DNA of 64,000 nt from Knoxdaviesia capensis. Its lineage: Eukaryota > Ascomycota > Sordariomycetes > Microascales > Gondwanamycetaceae. The DNA lies in the NCBI GenBank assembly GCA_001510575.1, contig LNGK01000006.1, positions 297,330 through 361,329 on the forward strand, given 5' to 3'. The notes under the pieces are model-generated. The model saw nothing but the letters and a program-made list of their open reading frames with translations, ran no database searches and was not told the origin of the DNA. How positions within the stretch are numbered: position 1 is the stretch's first letter; each line of letters opens with the position of its first letter. Of this stretch, positions 12,564-24,664 are shown in pieces. The position numbers and the translations under genes are program-made.

Positions 12564-13939
12564 GGTTGAGACTCGGCTCCGAAAGCGGCACGACATCCTC
12601 CCGTCTCCGTCCCCTTCCCTTCCCCTCTCTCTCTCTCCTTCATGCCCGCCACCCTCTTCCCAGCTCTCTGCCTCTCTCCAAATCACCCCCCCTCCTCTTC
12701 GTGTAGCTTTCCTTCTCCCCCATAATCCCGGATCAAGCAGAGCATTTCACTCTCGCCATGCTATCTCTTTTTCCACTTCTTTTCTTCTTCTTGAGAACAC
12801 CCCGCATTATTCGCGTTAAATAGTTGGTTTACCTCCTTCGTCTTTTTTTTTTTTTCGTACAGAGTATATGAGAATGATAACTACGCTCTCACTTTTGTCT
12901 TTCCTTTTGTATTTATTTTTTTTTTAAAACGCTGGGAATTTTTGCATACAGGGGATGGAATCAAACAAGCCACTTCTTGGACTATACATACTTCTATTTT
13001 CTTCTCGTCTCGGCCTCTAGATGATTCTGAAGCTGTAAACTGTCTTTCTTGAGCTGCTTCTATTTCTTCCTTTCTTCGTCGTTCCGCTTCTGTTCTTTTT
13101 AATGGGGTCCCGTCGCTACTCGCATCGTGTCTTTCGTGTCGGGACTCGGGTATTTTTTCTTCTATATTCTTCTTTTTATTGCACTTCACTGCCGGAGGTG
13201 CGGCCTCCAGCCCATGGCAGGTCTTGATACTGTATGTATATCCGGTATCCATTAGATTAGACTTGCAGAAAACAATCAAAGACTCGATTGTCACCAAAAG
13301 TCAAAGTGTTCGTATTGCCCGAGTCCAGACATGCACCTGTGAAATGAAGGGAGGAGTCTATCTTAGAAGATGAGAGCTTTCACGGGTCTTGCAAATGCAG
13401 AAACGTAGATAGAGACGTTACGTGATAAACCCACAAGATGTACCCCCATACGTAAGTCACAACTTCTAAACGCGGCGTCTCAATTGTCCAGATTCGCAAG
13501 CAAAGATTGTCACACGAAAAAGCCGATGTAAATCAAAAACAGAAATATATGAGTCTCTCGTAGATAGAGACAATTGCCCATGGCACACAGAAGATGGAGA
13601 CACAAAACGGAACAGAGAATACAATCAACCATCCCGAGCAACACAGCTCTGATACAAGAGGGATCTGAAACAGAAAAAAAATAGACAGCGAGAAAAGAAG
13701 CATCCACCGCTCCCCATATCAGCAACAAACGCCAGACGATTAAGAAAAAGAACATATGGACGAAAAATAAACCGGGACAAAGGATTGTGTAGTGTACGTG
13801 GAGAATCTCAGCAAGAGAGAATGAAACTGTGATACGGGAACTATGTAAGGCCAACCAAGGCCACCCGACGAGCAAGGAAACTGGAGAAAAGAAAGATGAA
13901 AGTCAAATGAGAGACGGGGACGAAGACGACAAAAGATAA
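12564..13939. other. Convergent 3' region between alpha-actinin and VPS9 genes
   Basis: Two genes end towards each other across about 1.4 kb. T-rich and CT-rich tracts at 12600-12940 fit a 3' UTR and poly(A) region for the plus-strand gene. No coding exon is supported. Nothing else is evident. Confidence 0.6.
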
Positions 13940-16677
13940 TCACTTCGTCTCAAACGCATCCATATCCTTCAACGCCCCCGCAAGTCGCCGGTAGTCGCGC
14001 AGAAGCTCCAGCACTTCGGCAAGCCGCAGGTCGCCGGGATTCTGCATCTCCATGAAACGCTTGCTCGGCGGGGCAATCTTGCGGATCTCCTTGGGAGGAA
14101 GGCCGGTCGCAAGGTCGGGGAATGCCTGAGCGAAAGAGGAATGTTAGTTTGTGTGGGACGACGGGTGAAGCGATGGTATCCATGGTGGTACAGGTGGTAC
14201 AGGTTGTACAAGGGAGAACGTGAAACCACACGGTAGCGAAAGGGATGATATATATATACTTACAGTTGTAAGATCTCCTCCATTCTCCTTTCCTGCCGTT
14301 GTTGCCGCAGCCTTCGCAGGCGTGGAAGCAGCAGCAGTAGCCGCAGCAGCAGCAGCAGCGGGCAGAGGGCCCGTCTCCTTATCTTTCGGCACCGGGCTCG
14401 GCGGCGCCCGCGAGAACCCCCGCATCATGCTGATCCCCGACAACCGCGTCATCGGATTCAGGTTCAGCGAGTTTCCAAAGTTGCGCATCGACTCCAGCAT
14501 CGCCGCGTTACCGCCCGGCGTGAGCAGCGACGGCGTCGCCAGTCCCGGCCCGGCGGCAGGCGCCGCAGCACCCGCCGGAGGTGGCGGGGTGCCCGACGAC
14601 GCCGTCTTCTCGTCGGCGGCCGCACGCCGCGTCGAGCTTGCCCCACTCCGTGAGCTGTCGGCGCTGTGGTCACGACTCGCCTTACGGCCGCCAATCAGGT
14701 GCATCACGCGGTCCTCCCGCGGCGGCGGGCGATGCAGTGTGTCGCCACCATCCTCGGGCCCCAGGATCGACGACGCTCCGCTCAACGAGCCGCCGTCCTC
14801 GTCGCCCAGCGGCGGCGTGCTGACAAGCTTGCGGGCGTCGTCCAGGGTCTTCGGCGAGACAATGGCGCGGCTGGCCGGGTGGTCGCTGCTGGGGTCGTGG
14901 CGCTCGCGGATCTTGCCCATGACGAACTTGAGACTGTCTTCAAACCCGGCCGAGATGGTCTTGAGGCCCTGGTCGGCCGTCGTGCGCAGTGAGTCGCTGG
15001 CTGCGCCGATGGCGATCGCGGGCGTGTTCACAAGATCGCTGAGCGTCCGGTTGCGGCCCTTGTGGCCCACGACGCGCAGGCTAGACGACGCCGAAGCCGT
15101 CTGCTTTGCGGGGACAGCGCTGGCACTTGCGGTTTCGACTCCCGCCTCACTGGGGAGACCCAGAGACGGGGCGTACGCGGGCGGGAAGGTTTCGGTGCGG
15201 GGAGTTCCGGCGGTTTGCTTCGCGGGACCCGACGGAAGCTCATCAGCCCGGAGGGTGGACAGGTCAACTGTTTCAAGAAATCCGACAGAGGCCTCGAGGT
15301 TGGTCAGGCAGTAGGCAGCCTCTCCCGACAGCTTCTGTTCCCATCGGAAGTTCTGGATGAAATGCAGGTCACTAACGACGTTGAGGTTCTCAGGAGGCAT
15401 GGTGATGAGGGTGTAGATGAGCATGGGCATGATCTCATCGGCCGAGGAAGACGGGTGGAAGTGGGCGAGCGTGTCAACGATGCTCTTATGCGCAGCCTTG
15501 AGGTGAGTGAGCTTGCCCTGGGGGTAGTGTTTCTCGTTCATCATGGCCAGATCCTTGCGGGCTTGCTCCAGCCATTCCTTGATTTCTCCGGCCCGGATGG
15601 CGGAAGCTTCGGCGGTGTTCTCCGGCAGTTCGCCCAGAGACACGCCCAAATCCGCAGGATTGATGCCGACCAGGGCCAGGGCCGCGGTCTTCGACCGCAG
15701 CTTCGCATCCTGGGCCTCGTCCTGGGTGCTGCTGTGGCGGTAGATTTTGTGGTAGATTCCCTCGCATAGGCGTCTCTCGACAGCCTCTTCGAGCCGCAAC
15801 CGCTTCTGCTCTAGCGCTTTCCGGGCGCGTTTCTTAGAAGCCAGCTCTTCCGCAGTCATCAACTGCTGTTCGGGTTCGGCCTTCGGCACGGTGTTGGGGC
15901 GATCTTTGCTGCCAATCGAGCCGGTCTTGGCGCGCAGTCTCCGAGCTGCGGAAGAAACCGAACTGACGCTAGATGGGGTTGTCGATGGGGGTCGGTTTTG
16001 GAATAGGGAGAGGGTGTTGATGTGGGTTTTGACGTGGGATGAGGCAAGCGCGTAAAAGTCCTGAAACAGTCGGCTCAGGTTCTCGACGGTCGGAGGGGTC
16101 GGGTGGACTTTCGCCGTGAGGGACTCGATGAAGCTGGATGGGAGAAAACAAGTCAGAGAAATATTCATACGACGGCGGAGAGCTCGGGTTCGGACGACCC
16201 GAGCTTGGAAGCATTGTTGCCGTACCTATCTGTCAAGCTCACCAGCTCAATCGGAAGCTCATCCATATCCACCGATGCTCGGGGAAGTTCCGGAGCAGTA
16301 TCGTTATCCCGGTCGTCATCATCGCCGCCAGTTTCAAAAGTGGTACGAGATGATAGTAAGTTTTCCGACACCGGGATTCGATCCAGGCCGGCCGATACCG
16401 ACCGGTGTGAGTCTCCGGCCATTCTTTGTGGGAGTGTTTGGGCCCGGCGAATCGAGAGGGGAAGAGTCGGAGAGGAGCTGCTGATAGTTTCGGACATCTT
16501 CCGAGTCAGACCACGCGGAGCCGGAAGCACCGGGGCAGGCGAGGCTGTTGGCGGAGGGTTTGTTGAGGCCGGAGCAGTCGAGGTTGGTGGGACTGGAGGT
16601 GGATTTGGAGAGGAGGAAGGAGGAAAGGCTGGACTATGGAGAGAAGCAAAGAAGCTTTCTACTGTGGTTATTCTCAT
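13940..16677 (-). CDS. VPS9-domain Rab5-type guanine nucleotide exchange factor
   Basis: Three exons (16677-16226, 16133-14264, 14125-13940) give 835 aa. The VPS9 domain lies at about residues 294-439 and contains ADEIMPMLIYTLITM and LSGEAAYCLTNLEASVGFLE. VPS9 domains load GTP onto Rab5/Ypt51-class GTPases on early endosomes. Residues 1-150 are Pro/Ser-rich. A charged helical stretch (about 245-275) precedes the VPS9 fold, as in other members. The segment after it is Ala/Ser/Pro-rich and disordered, with poly-Ala encoded by GCN repeats near 14335-14375. I see no C-terminal CUE ubiquitin-binding domain, so it resembles yeast Muk1 more than Vps9 itself. Splice 1 reads ...LTD/SFIESL and splice 2 ...LTT/AFPDLATGLPP. 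The start is uncertain: a second in-frame Met (MSETISSSSP) lies about 60 codons downstream. Confidence 0.87.
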
Positions 16678-18288
16678 GGTGAGTTCTGTTAGCGGACTAG
16701 GTAGACGGGTTTAAGTTTCTGACTAAATGAGAGAGGACTTGAAGAATGACGTCTAAGAGCCACAGTAACTGAATGGGGCAAATCTTGAAATTCCGTAACA
16801 GAAAAGAGCTAGATATAAACGATGGGTATAGGTAACATAGCAGATACAAGGGTATATAAGCATCAACAGTGAAAGGAAGGTAAATGCAGAAAAAGAGAAA
16901 GACACACAATAGTTGATCAAAAGGAGTCTCTCTTTTCAAAGAGACAGAGGGAGGAAGATGGCAGTTATAGAGGTAGTATGGACGGATATACATAGAATAG
17001 AGATAACAACACGATCCTACCAGGAGAAACTTATCTGATAAAGGTGGCTATAACAGGAGAATGTTGCAACCGGACAAGTGCTGGCCGATAGCAAAAGAGG
17101 ATGAACACCAAGCACCGGTCAATCAAGGCATGGTGAGAAGAGCAAGGACAGCCGGGGAATGGTGAGACTTGCTGAGACTGCAACTGTACAGTAGCATTGA
17201 GATAAGGGGGGCATGCATGTTCTTTTTCTCTGGGGATCAACTTGCTCCTCTTTTGAGGGGGCTCACAACTTACCTGAAAGATGGTGTTCGGGACGAGCGG
17301 CATGAAGTTTGGGGGACAAGGTCGAGACCGAAGATCAGCGCATGTGGGCGGCAAGCGACGACGATGCTGTATATGTATGGACATACAAACAGGGGAGGGT
17401 GAGGCTCTGTGAGTGTTTGCAGAGGATGAGAGTAGCTAGCCACTGTCAGTCCGTAGGTGAGTACTTGTGGTCCGAAAGAACGCCTCCCCGAGGGACGAGA
17501 TGCAGTCGCTAAACCACGGCTGCCCACCAAAATAGACAGGCCCAGTCCGGTCTTTTTCGTGTCTGTTTGGCTGATTTTGGTGCGTCCTCCCCGGCTGTCA
17601 AGAGTATGTTCGAGGATGAACCAGGGTTGTCGATCTGATGTAGGTGTTTTGGAAGCCGTCCTTTTTCAGTGGGGAGGAACAGGATGAGGGGGGCAGGATA
17701 GGATGGACTCGGTCGGAGTTGAGAGAGCGTGTGGCAACCCAACCATAACACGCATACAGGGCCTTCTTTTGTCGAGATTATGCCTTGGTTGAGCCGGTGT
17801 GTCAGATGTCGCGTGAGCCTGTTCAATTGACGTTTTGTAGTGGTTGGCTTCGCCTTGTTGGGGGTTTGGTCCGGCTGCTTCGCTCGTTTGTTCGTCCGGC
17901 CGTCTCGTGAACTACTCGTCAGAGGATTGCGCGTCCGGCACACCGATTTCCCACCGTGTATCCCAAGTCGCGTGGCTGTATGATAGTGTATTTATAAAAG
18001 GGGCAGAGAAGCGCGATGAAAGCTCCAGGCAACCAACTACAGTTGGCAGTGTGTGTGTATAGGCGTTATGCAGCGACCAATGGAAGTCTGTCTAACGGCA
18101 ACGAAGAGGAAGAACTGGAGATCGGGAAGACAAAGCTCTGTCGATGTTATGGAGAGCAGAAACGCAGTGTATCTTGCAAATATGGGGGCCCGCACTTTCT
18201 AACGTCGTATTGCAGGTTTATCATGCATGGACTGAATGGTCTAGAAAGGAAGGAAAACCGGCGAATCTGGTGATGGTCCAGTCCAAGC
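16678..18288. other. Intergenic, upstream of the VPS9 gene
   Basis: No coding exon is supported. The interval probably contains the promoter and leader of the minus-strand VPS9 gene. Overlapping short frames in all six phases have no recognisable content. Confidence 0.5.
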
Positions 18289-18312
18289 TTTTTTTTTTTT
18301 TTTTTTTTTTTT
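18289..18312. repeat. T24 homopolymer
   Basis: An uninterrupted run of 24 T on the plus strand sits immediately left of an AT-rich island. Read on the minus strand it is A24, which could be the tail of a minus-strand retroelement remnant. It could equally be simple slippage. Confidence 0.8.
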
Positions 18313-18349
18313 GCACGTCAAATTTCGGATACGGTTAGAACTCATTTGC

Positions 18350-18850
18350 AGTGATAGGTCAGTTACACACTGTACTGTACTGTACTGTACTGTGTATTTT
18401 TATTTTTAAAGTGGTTACACTGCACTGTAATAATATTCCTACAGTGTAATAGATTCGAGATAAACACAGTGCAGTTTCTAGAGTGTATTCTTCTAGAGTG
18501 TATTCGCTTATTCACCTCATTTCTCATACAACAGACACTATATAATATTGAATAGAATTTCCCCCTAAACTTTTATATGCTACATCACACAGTATAGCCT
18601 TCCAAGATATACATCACTCGAGATAGCTTTCAATTTATCTATACTCCTCGATATATTACACATTAGATAGCAAACGCATATTTAGCGACTATCTGAAACC
18701 CATCGTATGCCGGTTTTCTAAGGCACAGAGCGAGGCGCTGTGCGGCTACACTGGAATATCAAATTCTCTTATTCTAAGATATGGGATCGTTCAGGTGCGT
18801 CAGAACTTGCCCATGATGGTAACCCTATTAACAACCCTAATAAGAGGCAG
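18350..18850. repeat. AT-rich island with tandem and inverted short repeats
   Basis: This roughly 0.5-kb segment is markedly more AT-rich than its surroundings and dense in TA dinucleotides. It opens with ACTGT/GTACT tandem repeats (18369-18392). It contains a perfect 10-bp inverted repeat, ACTGCACTGT (18419-18428) with ACAGTGCAGT (18466-18475), and a 15-bp tandem duplication TTCTAGAGTGTATTC near 18477-18506. Telomere-like AACCCTA words lie near 18820-18840. No open frame of note occurs. It could be a decayed, perhaps RIP-mutated transposon, but no transposon protein is recognisable. Confidence 0.55.
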
Positions 18851-20129
18851 ACGCACGAATCCGACAATCACGCACTTCCGACGAGTGTGCCGTGAACAGA
18901 CGCGCGGATATATTTTGGTATTTAAGGCTGGCTTGCCATAAACGGAGCCAAGTTCAAGTAGACAGAAGCTCGACAGGGTGGCTCGACCTAGTGAGGAGCG
19001 GCATGCCAGCTGTGTTCCATGTTGATTGATGCCTTGATGCTTGTGGATGCTCAGCTCCCAGCTTCAAGCTGCAAGTCCGGAATACACTCCAGAAGGGAAG
19101 TGGTAGTTGACGTTGGCCTGATATCTAAAGCTTGATCGACTTAGAGGGTAAGCGAAGCTGCGAACTGCCGGAAGAAAAGAAAAGGGCGCGGATAGGGTTA
19201 CTGCCCGGGCCATGAAGTTCGCATTCCACAGCTCGTCCGGCTTAGACCCAATGGCACGGCAACTGTTAGGTCAGTATGTCACTGCTTTTGTTCCGCCGCG
19301 GGTAGCACAGAATGCTCTTTTCTTCGAGTTGGGCAAACGCCAATCCTTCGGGGGCTTGTGAAGGTTCCCGAGATCCGGGCTCCCGGAAGCTAGCTCCTAG
19401 AGGGGTTGTGCCCGGTTCATACACGAAATTACCCTCCGTGGTATCTGCAGTTCGGTCATGGTGTCGTCGTGCGTTTCTGGCAGTTCGGTGTGTCAAAACA
19501 CAGGTTGCCCTGTAAAGATTGGTTGAGTTCTACCTTATAAGTCAGAAGAAGACGTGCTCACGAAACTCTCTGCTAGTGATATTGATTGGTGTTGTGCCAT
19601 CTTGGTCAGGGAGCGGCGGTTTTATATTCATCATTCCCGGTAGGAGGATTTCTGCGCATTTCAATCTGTCTCTGGATCGCGAAATATCGTTCCCTGGTCA
19701 GGACGTCTCCCTGTGTTCCCTCCCTGTTGAAGGATGGTATTCCTCCGACTGGAAAGAGACAGCCCCGTTCTGTGCTGGTTTCCTAGTCTCAAACCATCGG
19801 CCGTGTGTAAAGAAATACAACGCACGTGAAAACCCCGGGGAGTCCCAGAGTCTGCGGGCCTTGTGGCGGCCGACAAGTTGTCTCTGTGTTCCCGGGACAC
19901 TAAACGGGACACGCGGCAGCCAGGTCTGGTACTCAGCACACAACCACCACCGCATGGCCGCATGCGACTGGCCCCTCCAGAGATCTCGTGCATCACAAAC
20001 GGAGGGGTCGTTTGGCTTAGTAGTGTGCTTGTAGAACACTGTGTCACGTTGCGGACGGTGTCAAGGGTCGAGGGTTTGGACGAAAAGCACCTAAAGCCTG
20101 CGTGGGTGTTCTCGAAGGGTTACAAGCAA

Positions 20130-20142
20130 CCCTAACCCTAAC
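20130..20142. repeat. Telomere-like repeat (CCCTAA)2
   Basis: CCCTAACCCTAAC is followed by ACAG. It therefore also resembles an intron branch site plus acceptor, but no exon was found to its right. Confidence 0.7.
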
Positions 20143-21339
20143 ACAGTTGACCATCAACGTCCCAAACCCCACGCGAGAACGACAGAAAGGGGGAATTGCT
20201 GAAGACGGATGCGCATATTTCCCTTCACAGCGAGCACAGACAGCTGAACAGGCTGTATGTGTGTGCAGTATGTACGTTTTGGGGGCCACTGCGACGTGCG
20301 GGACATAAACTAAGTGCGTACATCGGGCTAACAGATTGTGAAACATGCAGGCCGATTGAAAGCAGTATGGTGCCGAGTTGGTTCTGCACGAAGTGGGAGA
20401 GGGTTTGGCTGGAGGGTTTAGTGGGCGGGCTGTAATGGCGGCTGAGTTTAGTGAAGGGGCGGTTTCGCCTTGACGGCCAGCCTGGGAATGCACTGGACAG
20501 TACAGGTCGATGAGAATAAGCGTGAAGATAAAGCTGAAGCCAAAGACAGACAGAGAGGTTGAAAGGGGTGGCCACCATCTGTGTCGAGGGAACGGAAGCC
20601 GGAGAGAGCAACGGGGTTTTCCGGCCAGTTTGACGGATCACAAGAGGCAGAACAGACACAACCAGCCACGGACATCCTTCGTCTGTTTTAGGAGCACTGC
20701 GCCAGGTGTCTCGGGGGCTCAAGTCTTACAGGCTGGCTGTGGGACAGGCTTAGTTGCAAGCTGCGCAGTAAATACACGGAGTCGGCCACACCAGCCAGCA
20801 AAGGAGCGAGAACGTGCTGCAACCTCAGTCTCACGAGACAGCGGCGGTCACCACAAACAGAAAAAAAAGGGAAGACCTTTCAAACGCCACCGCCGGTCGT
20901 TCGTGATCAGCACCATCGTCCGACACTTGGAGAACGGGCCTTCGGGGTAGTAAAAGGAAGGCGTGTGCTCGACATTATTAGTCAGCAGAATACCTTGACT
21001 GTATAGAACGAAGTGGAAGAAATGTGAATCTTGAAGAAAAAAGAATGCGAGATTTTCGCGGCCATTCCTGCAGTCCACAATGGCCGTATACGAGAATTTG
21101 CTGGATGAGACCACTTAATTGTCGCTTTTTCTCGTGAAGGGAATACGAAATGCACGATACAGTGCCAACACCAGCCGGCTGCTGATTGGCTGGCGGGTGT
21201 TCCTGGGACTAAACCCAAACAAACAGACGACCCAGACTGCAAAAATACGGGCTGGAGACGCCGCTGTAATGCTCCGATCAACTGTTACAGCCCACCGAGA
21301 GGCATTAGACTTTTTGCCATGCACCCAGCCCGGTAAGGT

Positions 21340-21357
21340 CTGTACTGTACAGTACAG
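21340..21357. repeat. 18-bp perfect palindrome CTGTACTGTACAGTACAG
   Basis: The sequence equals its own reverse complement over 18 bp. A shorter 12-bp core, TACTGTACAGTA, recurs at about 49758-49769. Direct ACTGT/GTACT repeats occur at 18369-18392. Confidence 0.75.
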
Positions 21358-21900
21358 TATTGTATAGTGTAGTGCCCCCGTCGTTATTTTTAGGCCTCTG
21401 CTGCGCCAACACGAGGATACCACTGCGTGGTTGTGGCGAAACGCCGCCAAAGTCTCGTTAAAGCACGAAATGCACCACCCGTGGCTGAACGTCTGTTAGC
21501 GCGGAACTTGTACCTTGAACTAAGGCACTGCATGCAATGCACCTGAGATCCACTAAAAACCACCAACTGGCGGTTGTGTTGTTGTTTATGGGCGACTGAG
21601 CATTGGAAACTGCACGCTGTGTCGTTTTTCCTGCATGCCAGACCGGTTGCCAGTCCCGGGCCCAAAAGTCTGTGCCCGCGAGAATGTACCCGGCCACTGT
21701 ACGCGCTGCTAAAGGTACTTTGGCCTGCTCCCCACAATTTGGACCCGTGCAGTCCAGCATCCAAACTCAGGGGGAAGGTGCACAGGATGCATAAACAAGG
21801 TCATTTTGCAGGCTGAGCCCGTGTTCCTTCCTGCTTTATTCCTCGATCCCTTCCCCGGCTGAGGCTTCCGAGTATCTGCAGTACGGCGTGCCTATACCAA

Positions 21901-22891
21901 AGTGACCTTGGCCCAAAACCTCAGGTCACACACCCCTCTGTGATTTTTTTCTTCTTCCTTCTCCTTTGGTGTCGATCTCTTCTCCCGCTTAGACTTTTTC
22001 TTCCTCTCGTTTTTTCCCTCCTCTTCCTGTCCTTTTTTTTTTTTTTTTCTCCTTCTCACCCACACATCTTATGTTGTGATCCTCCCCTTGCTTGGACGTT
22101 TCTTCTTTTCTTCTGCAACGAACTTTGCTGTTCCTTGCGTGCTTCTTTTCTTCATACGGCCTTGTTGCCTACCGACCCTCGCTTTTTATCTTGCCTGATT
22201 TTCCTGCTCATTGATTTTATTTTTTTCATTTTTTCTCGACCTCCTAATATCTTCTTTTGCCAACGTCTCTCGCTCGTCGATCTTCAGTCCATCTAACTCG
22301 CCGTTGTCTCGATCTTTGAGTCTCGAATCTCCTTCGCTTGCCTTCTTCACTCGCTTTATATCAACTGCTCGTTTGACCGGTCCCTTCCCAGCGAGTCACA
22401 CCAGCCACTAAAAACGTCTTCCTCCCATCACCAGTTGCTCTCCTCCAACAACCTGCCATTTCCCAATCCTCCGACTCGCGAGTTGACGATCAGCGTGTGA
22501 TCCAAAGAGCCACCTTCCAACATTGTCCAACGCCTCACATTGACTTGTTGGGCTGTGGCTTGTGCTTGGGACTCACCTGTCTTGAAACTCGTTTGCTCTT
22601 CCAAACTGCAGCAAAACAGACGTCGTGCTTGGTCTCCCCAAACGCCACTGCGACGATTCGTGGTCATTTCTGTCCGACCTTGATCTCCTCCTCTTCTGCT
22701 GTTTCTCCCATCTTTCTCTCTCTTTCCTTGCGGCACACTCTACTGGATCTTCTCTTCTCTCATCTTCTATTTGGATATATCACCACATTTCTATATACTC
22801 ACTTGTTTCCTAGCATTCCTTCTAACGTCAAGGGAGAAGGGCCAGCATAAACAAACACCCACTCGGTTATCTTCTTCACATTTCCTTCACA
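21901..22891 (+). promoter_or_regulatory. Pyrimidine-rich promoter/leader of the DUF7137 gene
   Basis: About 950 bp of strongly C/T-rich plus-strand sequence includes a T16 run (22033-22048) and leads up to the ATG at 22892. Long CT tracts near transcription starts are typical of well-expressed filamentous-fungal genes. Several upstream ATGs occur (for example 22771), so upstream reading frames are possible if the mRNA starts far upstream. The start of transcription cannot be placed. Confidence 0.55.
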
Positions 22892-23731
22892 ATGAGACCC
22901 GTTGCTTCGTTGTCGACAGTGGCTGCGTGCCTGTCGGTCTTTTCGTCTTTTGCCTTGGCCTCTCCGTACGGCGTTGATCGGGATATTGCCCCTCGACAAG
23001 ACACCGATTCCACCGTCACCACTGGCCCCAAGTTTGGCCAGCCGGTGACCACCACCGGCTCTCCTTCATTTGGAAGTGCCACCACCGGATCGGCCTCTTC
23101 GGGCGGTCCGAAAACCTACGACAGCAACACTGCCGTTGACCCCGACAGCGCTAGTGGCACCAACACCGGCTCCAAGCCGACCGCGACAAATACCAAATCC
23201 ATCGACCCCCAGAATCCTCCCGGATCGGTTGTCATGATCACTCCTGCCCCGATTCTCGGAAAGCCGTTGTATAAGGCCGGAACATACATCACCTGGCAAT
23301 GGAACTACACCAACGTCATTGCTGAGCCCACCGCCGTGGACCTGATTCTGAGCTGCAAGGATGTGCAACAAACGTGGACGTTGACCTCGAACATGACCTA
23401 CGCCACCCCCGGCGCCTTCGTGTGGGATTCTAGCGTCGAGGCCCAGGATGTCGAGAAGCGTCTGTTGAACGCCGACTACACCCTGTACATCAAGGACTCG
23501 GATTCCGCCATCACCGCCGCCGCCGAGGCCGGATACCTGGGAGTCCTCCAGGGATTCACCATGGCCATCTACACCCCGCAGCCCTACACTCCCCTCGCCG
23601 ACTGGGAATGTGCTACTTGCGGCAATGCCGGTGTTTCCGACAACGAGCGGAGAGCCATCTTCTTCGCCCTCGGCATGAGCACCCTTACCGTGCTAAGCTT
23701 CACCTGGTTTGTCACCGGTCTCACGCTGTAA
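22892..23731 (+). CDS. DUF7137-family secreted or membrane-anchored fungal protein
   Basis: Single exon, 279 aa. A signal peptide is evident (hydrophobic residues about 6-22, ending ...FALASP). Residues about 30-110 are a Ser/Thr/Gly-rich linker likely to be O-glycosylated. The conserved block at about 110-255 contains NPPGSVVMITPAPILGKPLY, WQWNYTN, FVWDS and PQPYTPLADWECATC, which I recognise from memory as the DUF7137 pattern of filamentous ascomycetes. Two or more N-x-T/S sites lie in the domain. The last about 25 residues are hydrophobic (FFALGMSTLTVLSFTWF), so the product is probably tail-anchored in the plasma or ER membrane with an extracytoplasmic beta-sandwich-like domain. The function is unknown. 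The region ends 0.9 kb from the convergent kinase gene. Confidence 0.9.
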   Translation: MRPVASLSTVAACLSVFSSFALASPYGVDRDIAPRQDTDSTVTTGPKFGQPVTTTGSPSFGSATTGSASSGGPKTYDSNTAVDPDSASGTNTGSKPTATNTKSIDPQNPPGSVVMITPAPILGKPLYKAGTYITWQWNYTNVIAEPTAVDLILSCKDVQQTWTLTSNMTYATPGAFVWDSSVEAQDVEKRLLNADYTLYIKDSDSAITAAAEAGYLGVLQGFTMAIYTPQPYTPLADWECATCGNAGVSDNERRAIFFALGMSTLTVLSFTWFVTGLTL

Positions 23732-24664
23732 CGAAGAAAATGTCTCCCCTTATTACGGTCGCTGGTTTTTTTTGTCTGCTTTTTCTTTCGAACACTCTCT
23801 CCTCCGACGCCATATATACAACATCATCTTCGAAGATCCGGACCAAGATAACCGGCAGTTTTTTTTGTCTTTCTGCGTGCCATCTATTTTCTGCATTCTG
23901 TTCTCCCGCATCATCAGCCATGCTTCGATTTCTCGAAATGTTTCTATATATAATATCTGGTTATTCTGCCGCCGCCTTTAGTTGTTCTTAGCTTCTGGTT
24001 CTTGTTCTCTCCTTCTCTCTATACGAAAATGACCGTTCTCCGGCTATGCTCTTTCTCTTAAACCCCCCTGGTCCCCATGGTTTGCAACTTGTTTTTGGAG
24101 CTCTACTGGTTTTTCTCTTCTTTTCTTCTCTGGTTTCTGGCGATTGGGCATTTGATTTTTACAAGGGGTCTTGCTTTTTTTCTCTCTTTTTTTGGGGTGT
24201 ACTTTTTCTTGATTAGTTGTGTTAAAACAAAAGAAGATTTATATTTCAAGACTGTGCCAACGTCTGTCTCCTGGACTACCGGTTACGTATTTCTACACTT
24301 TTTGGACAGATATCGACTGTCCTGTAGCGGATCAGCCGAAATTTGGGTGGCATATGCTGGTGATGAGATGACTTGCTGTATACATAACATGAACATCCAA
24401 ATGGAGAGAAATTTGCTAACTGCCTGACTTTTCAAACGCCTGGTCATGAAACGATTGATATCATACAAACGCCGTAGAGAGTTCCAAAACACGCTTTTGA
24501 AGGACACCATCCTTCGAGGGAAAAACGAAAAAAACACACGTAACGCCGTATTCCAAACCCTCCGGGGGTATTTGCTTTTCGCCGTCGTCTCCTCATGGAG
24601 ACAGCGTTCCAGCCCAAACGAAACGAGAGGCTCAAGCAAAAAACAACACAATACAAACAGAGGT
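23732..24664. other. Convergent 3' region, DUF7137 and CDK genes
   Basis: T-rich sequence (23760-24240) fits the 3' UTR of the plus-strand gene. No coding exon is supported. A GTGATGA...CTGA pair near 24359-24427 recalls C/D snoRNA boxes but lacks a terminal stem. Confidence 0.55.

Larger units (their letters stand above)
18851..21900. other. Intergenic, no supported gene
   Basis: Frames here are short, overlapping and without recognisable domains. Notable items are a double telomere-like repeat at 20130-20142 and an 18-bp perfect palindrome at 21340-21357. The composition is mixed, neither coding-like nor AT-rich. Confidence 0.5.

Noticed and set aside
11658..12686. 342-codon minus-strand frame opposite alpha-actinin
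   Set aside because: Antisense shadow of the EF-hand exon. The translation is low-complexity Arg/Val/His/Leu sequence.
24359..24427. GTGATGA ... CTGA pair resembling C/D snoRNA boxes
   Set aside because: No terminal stem flanks the boxes, and spacing alone is weak evidence.
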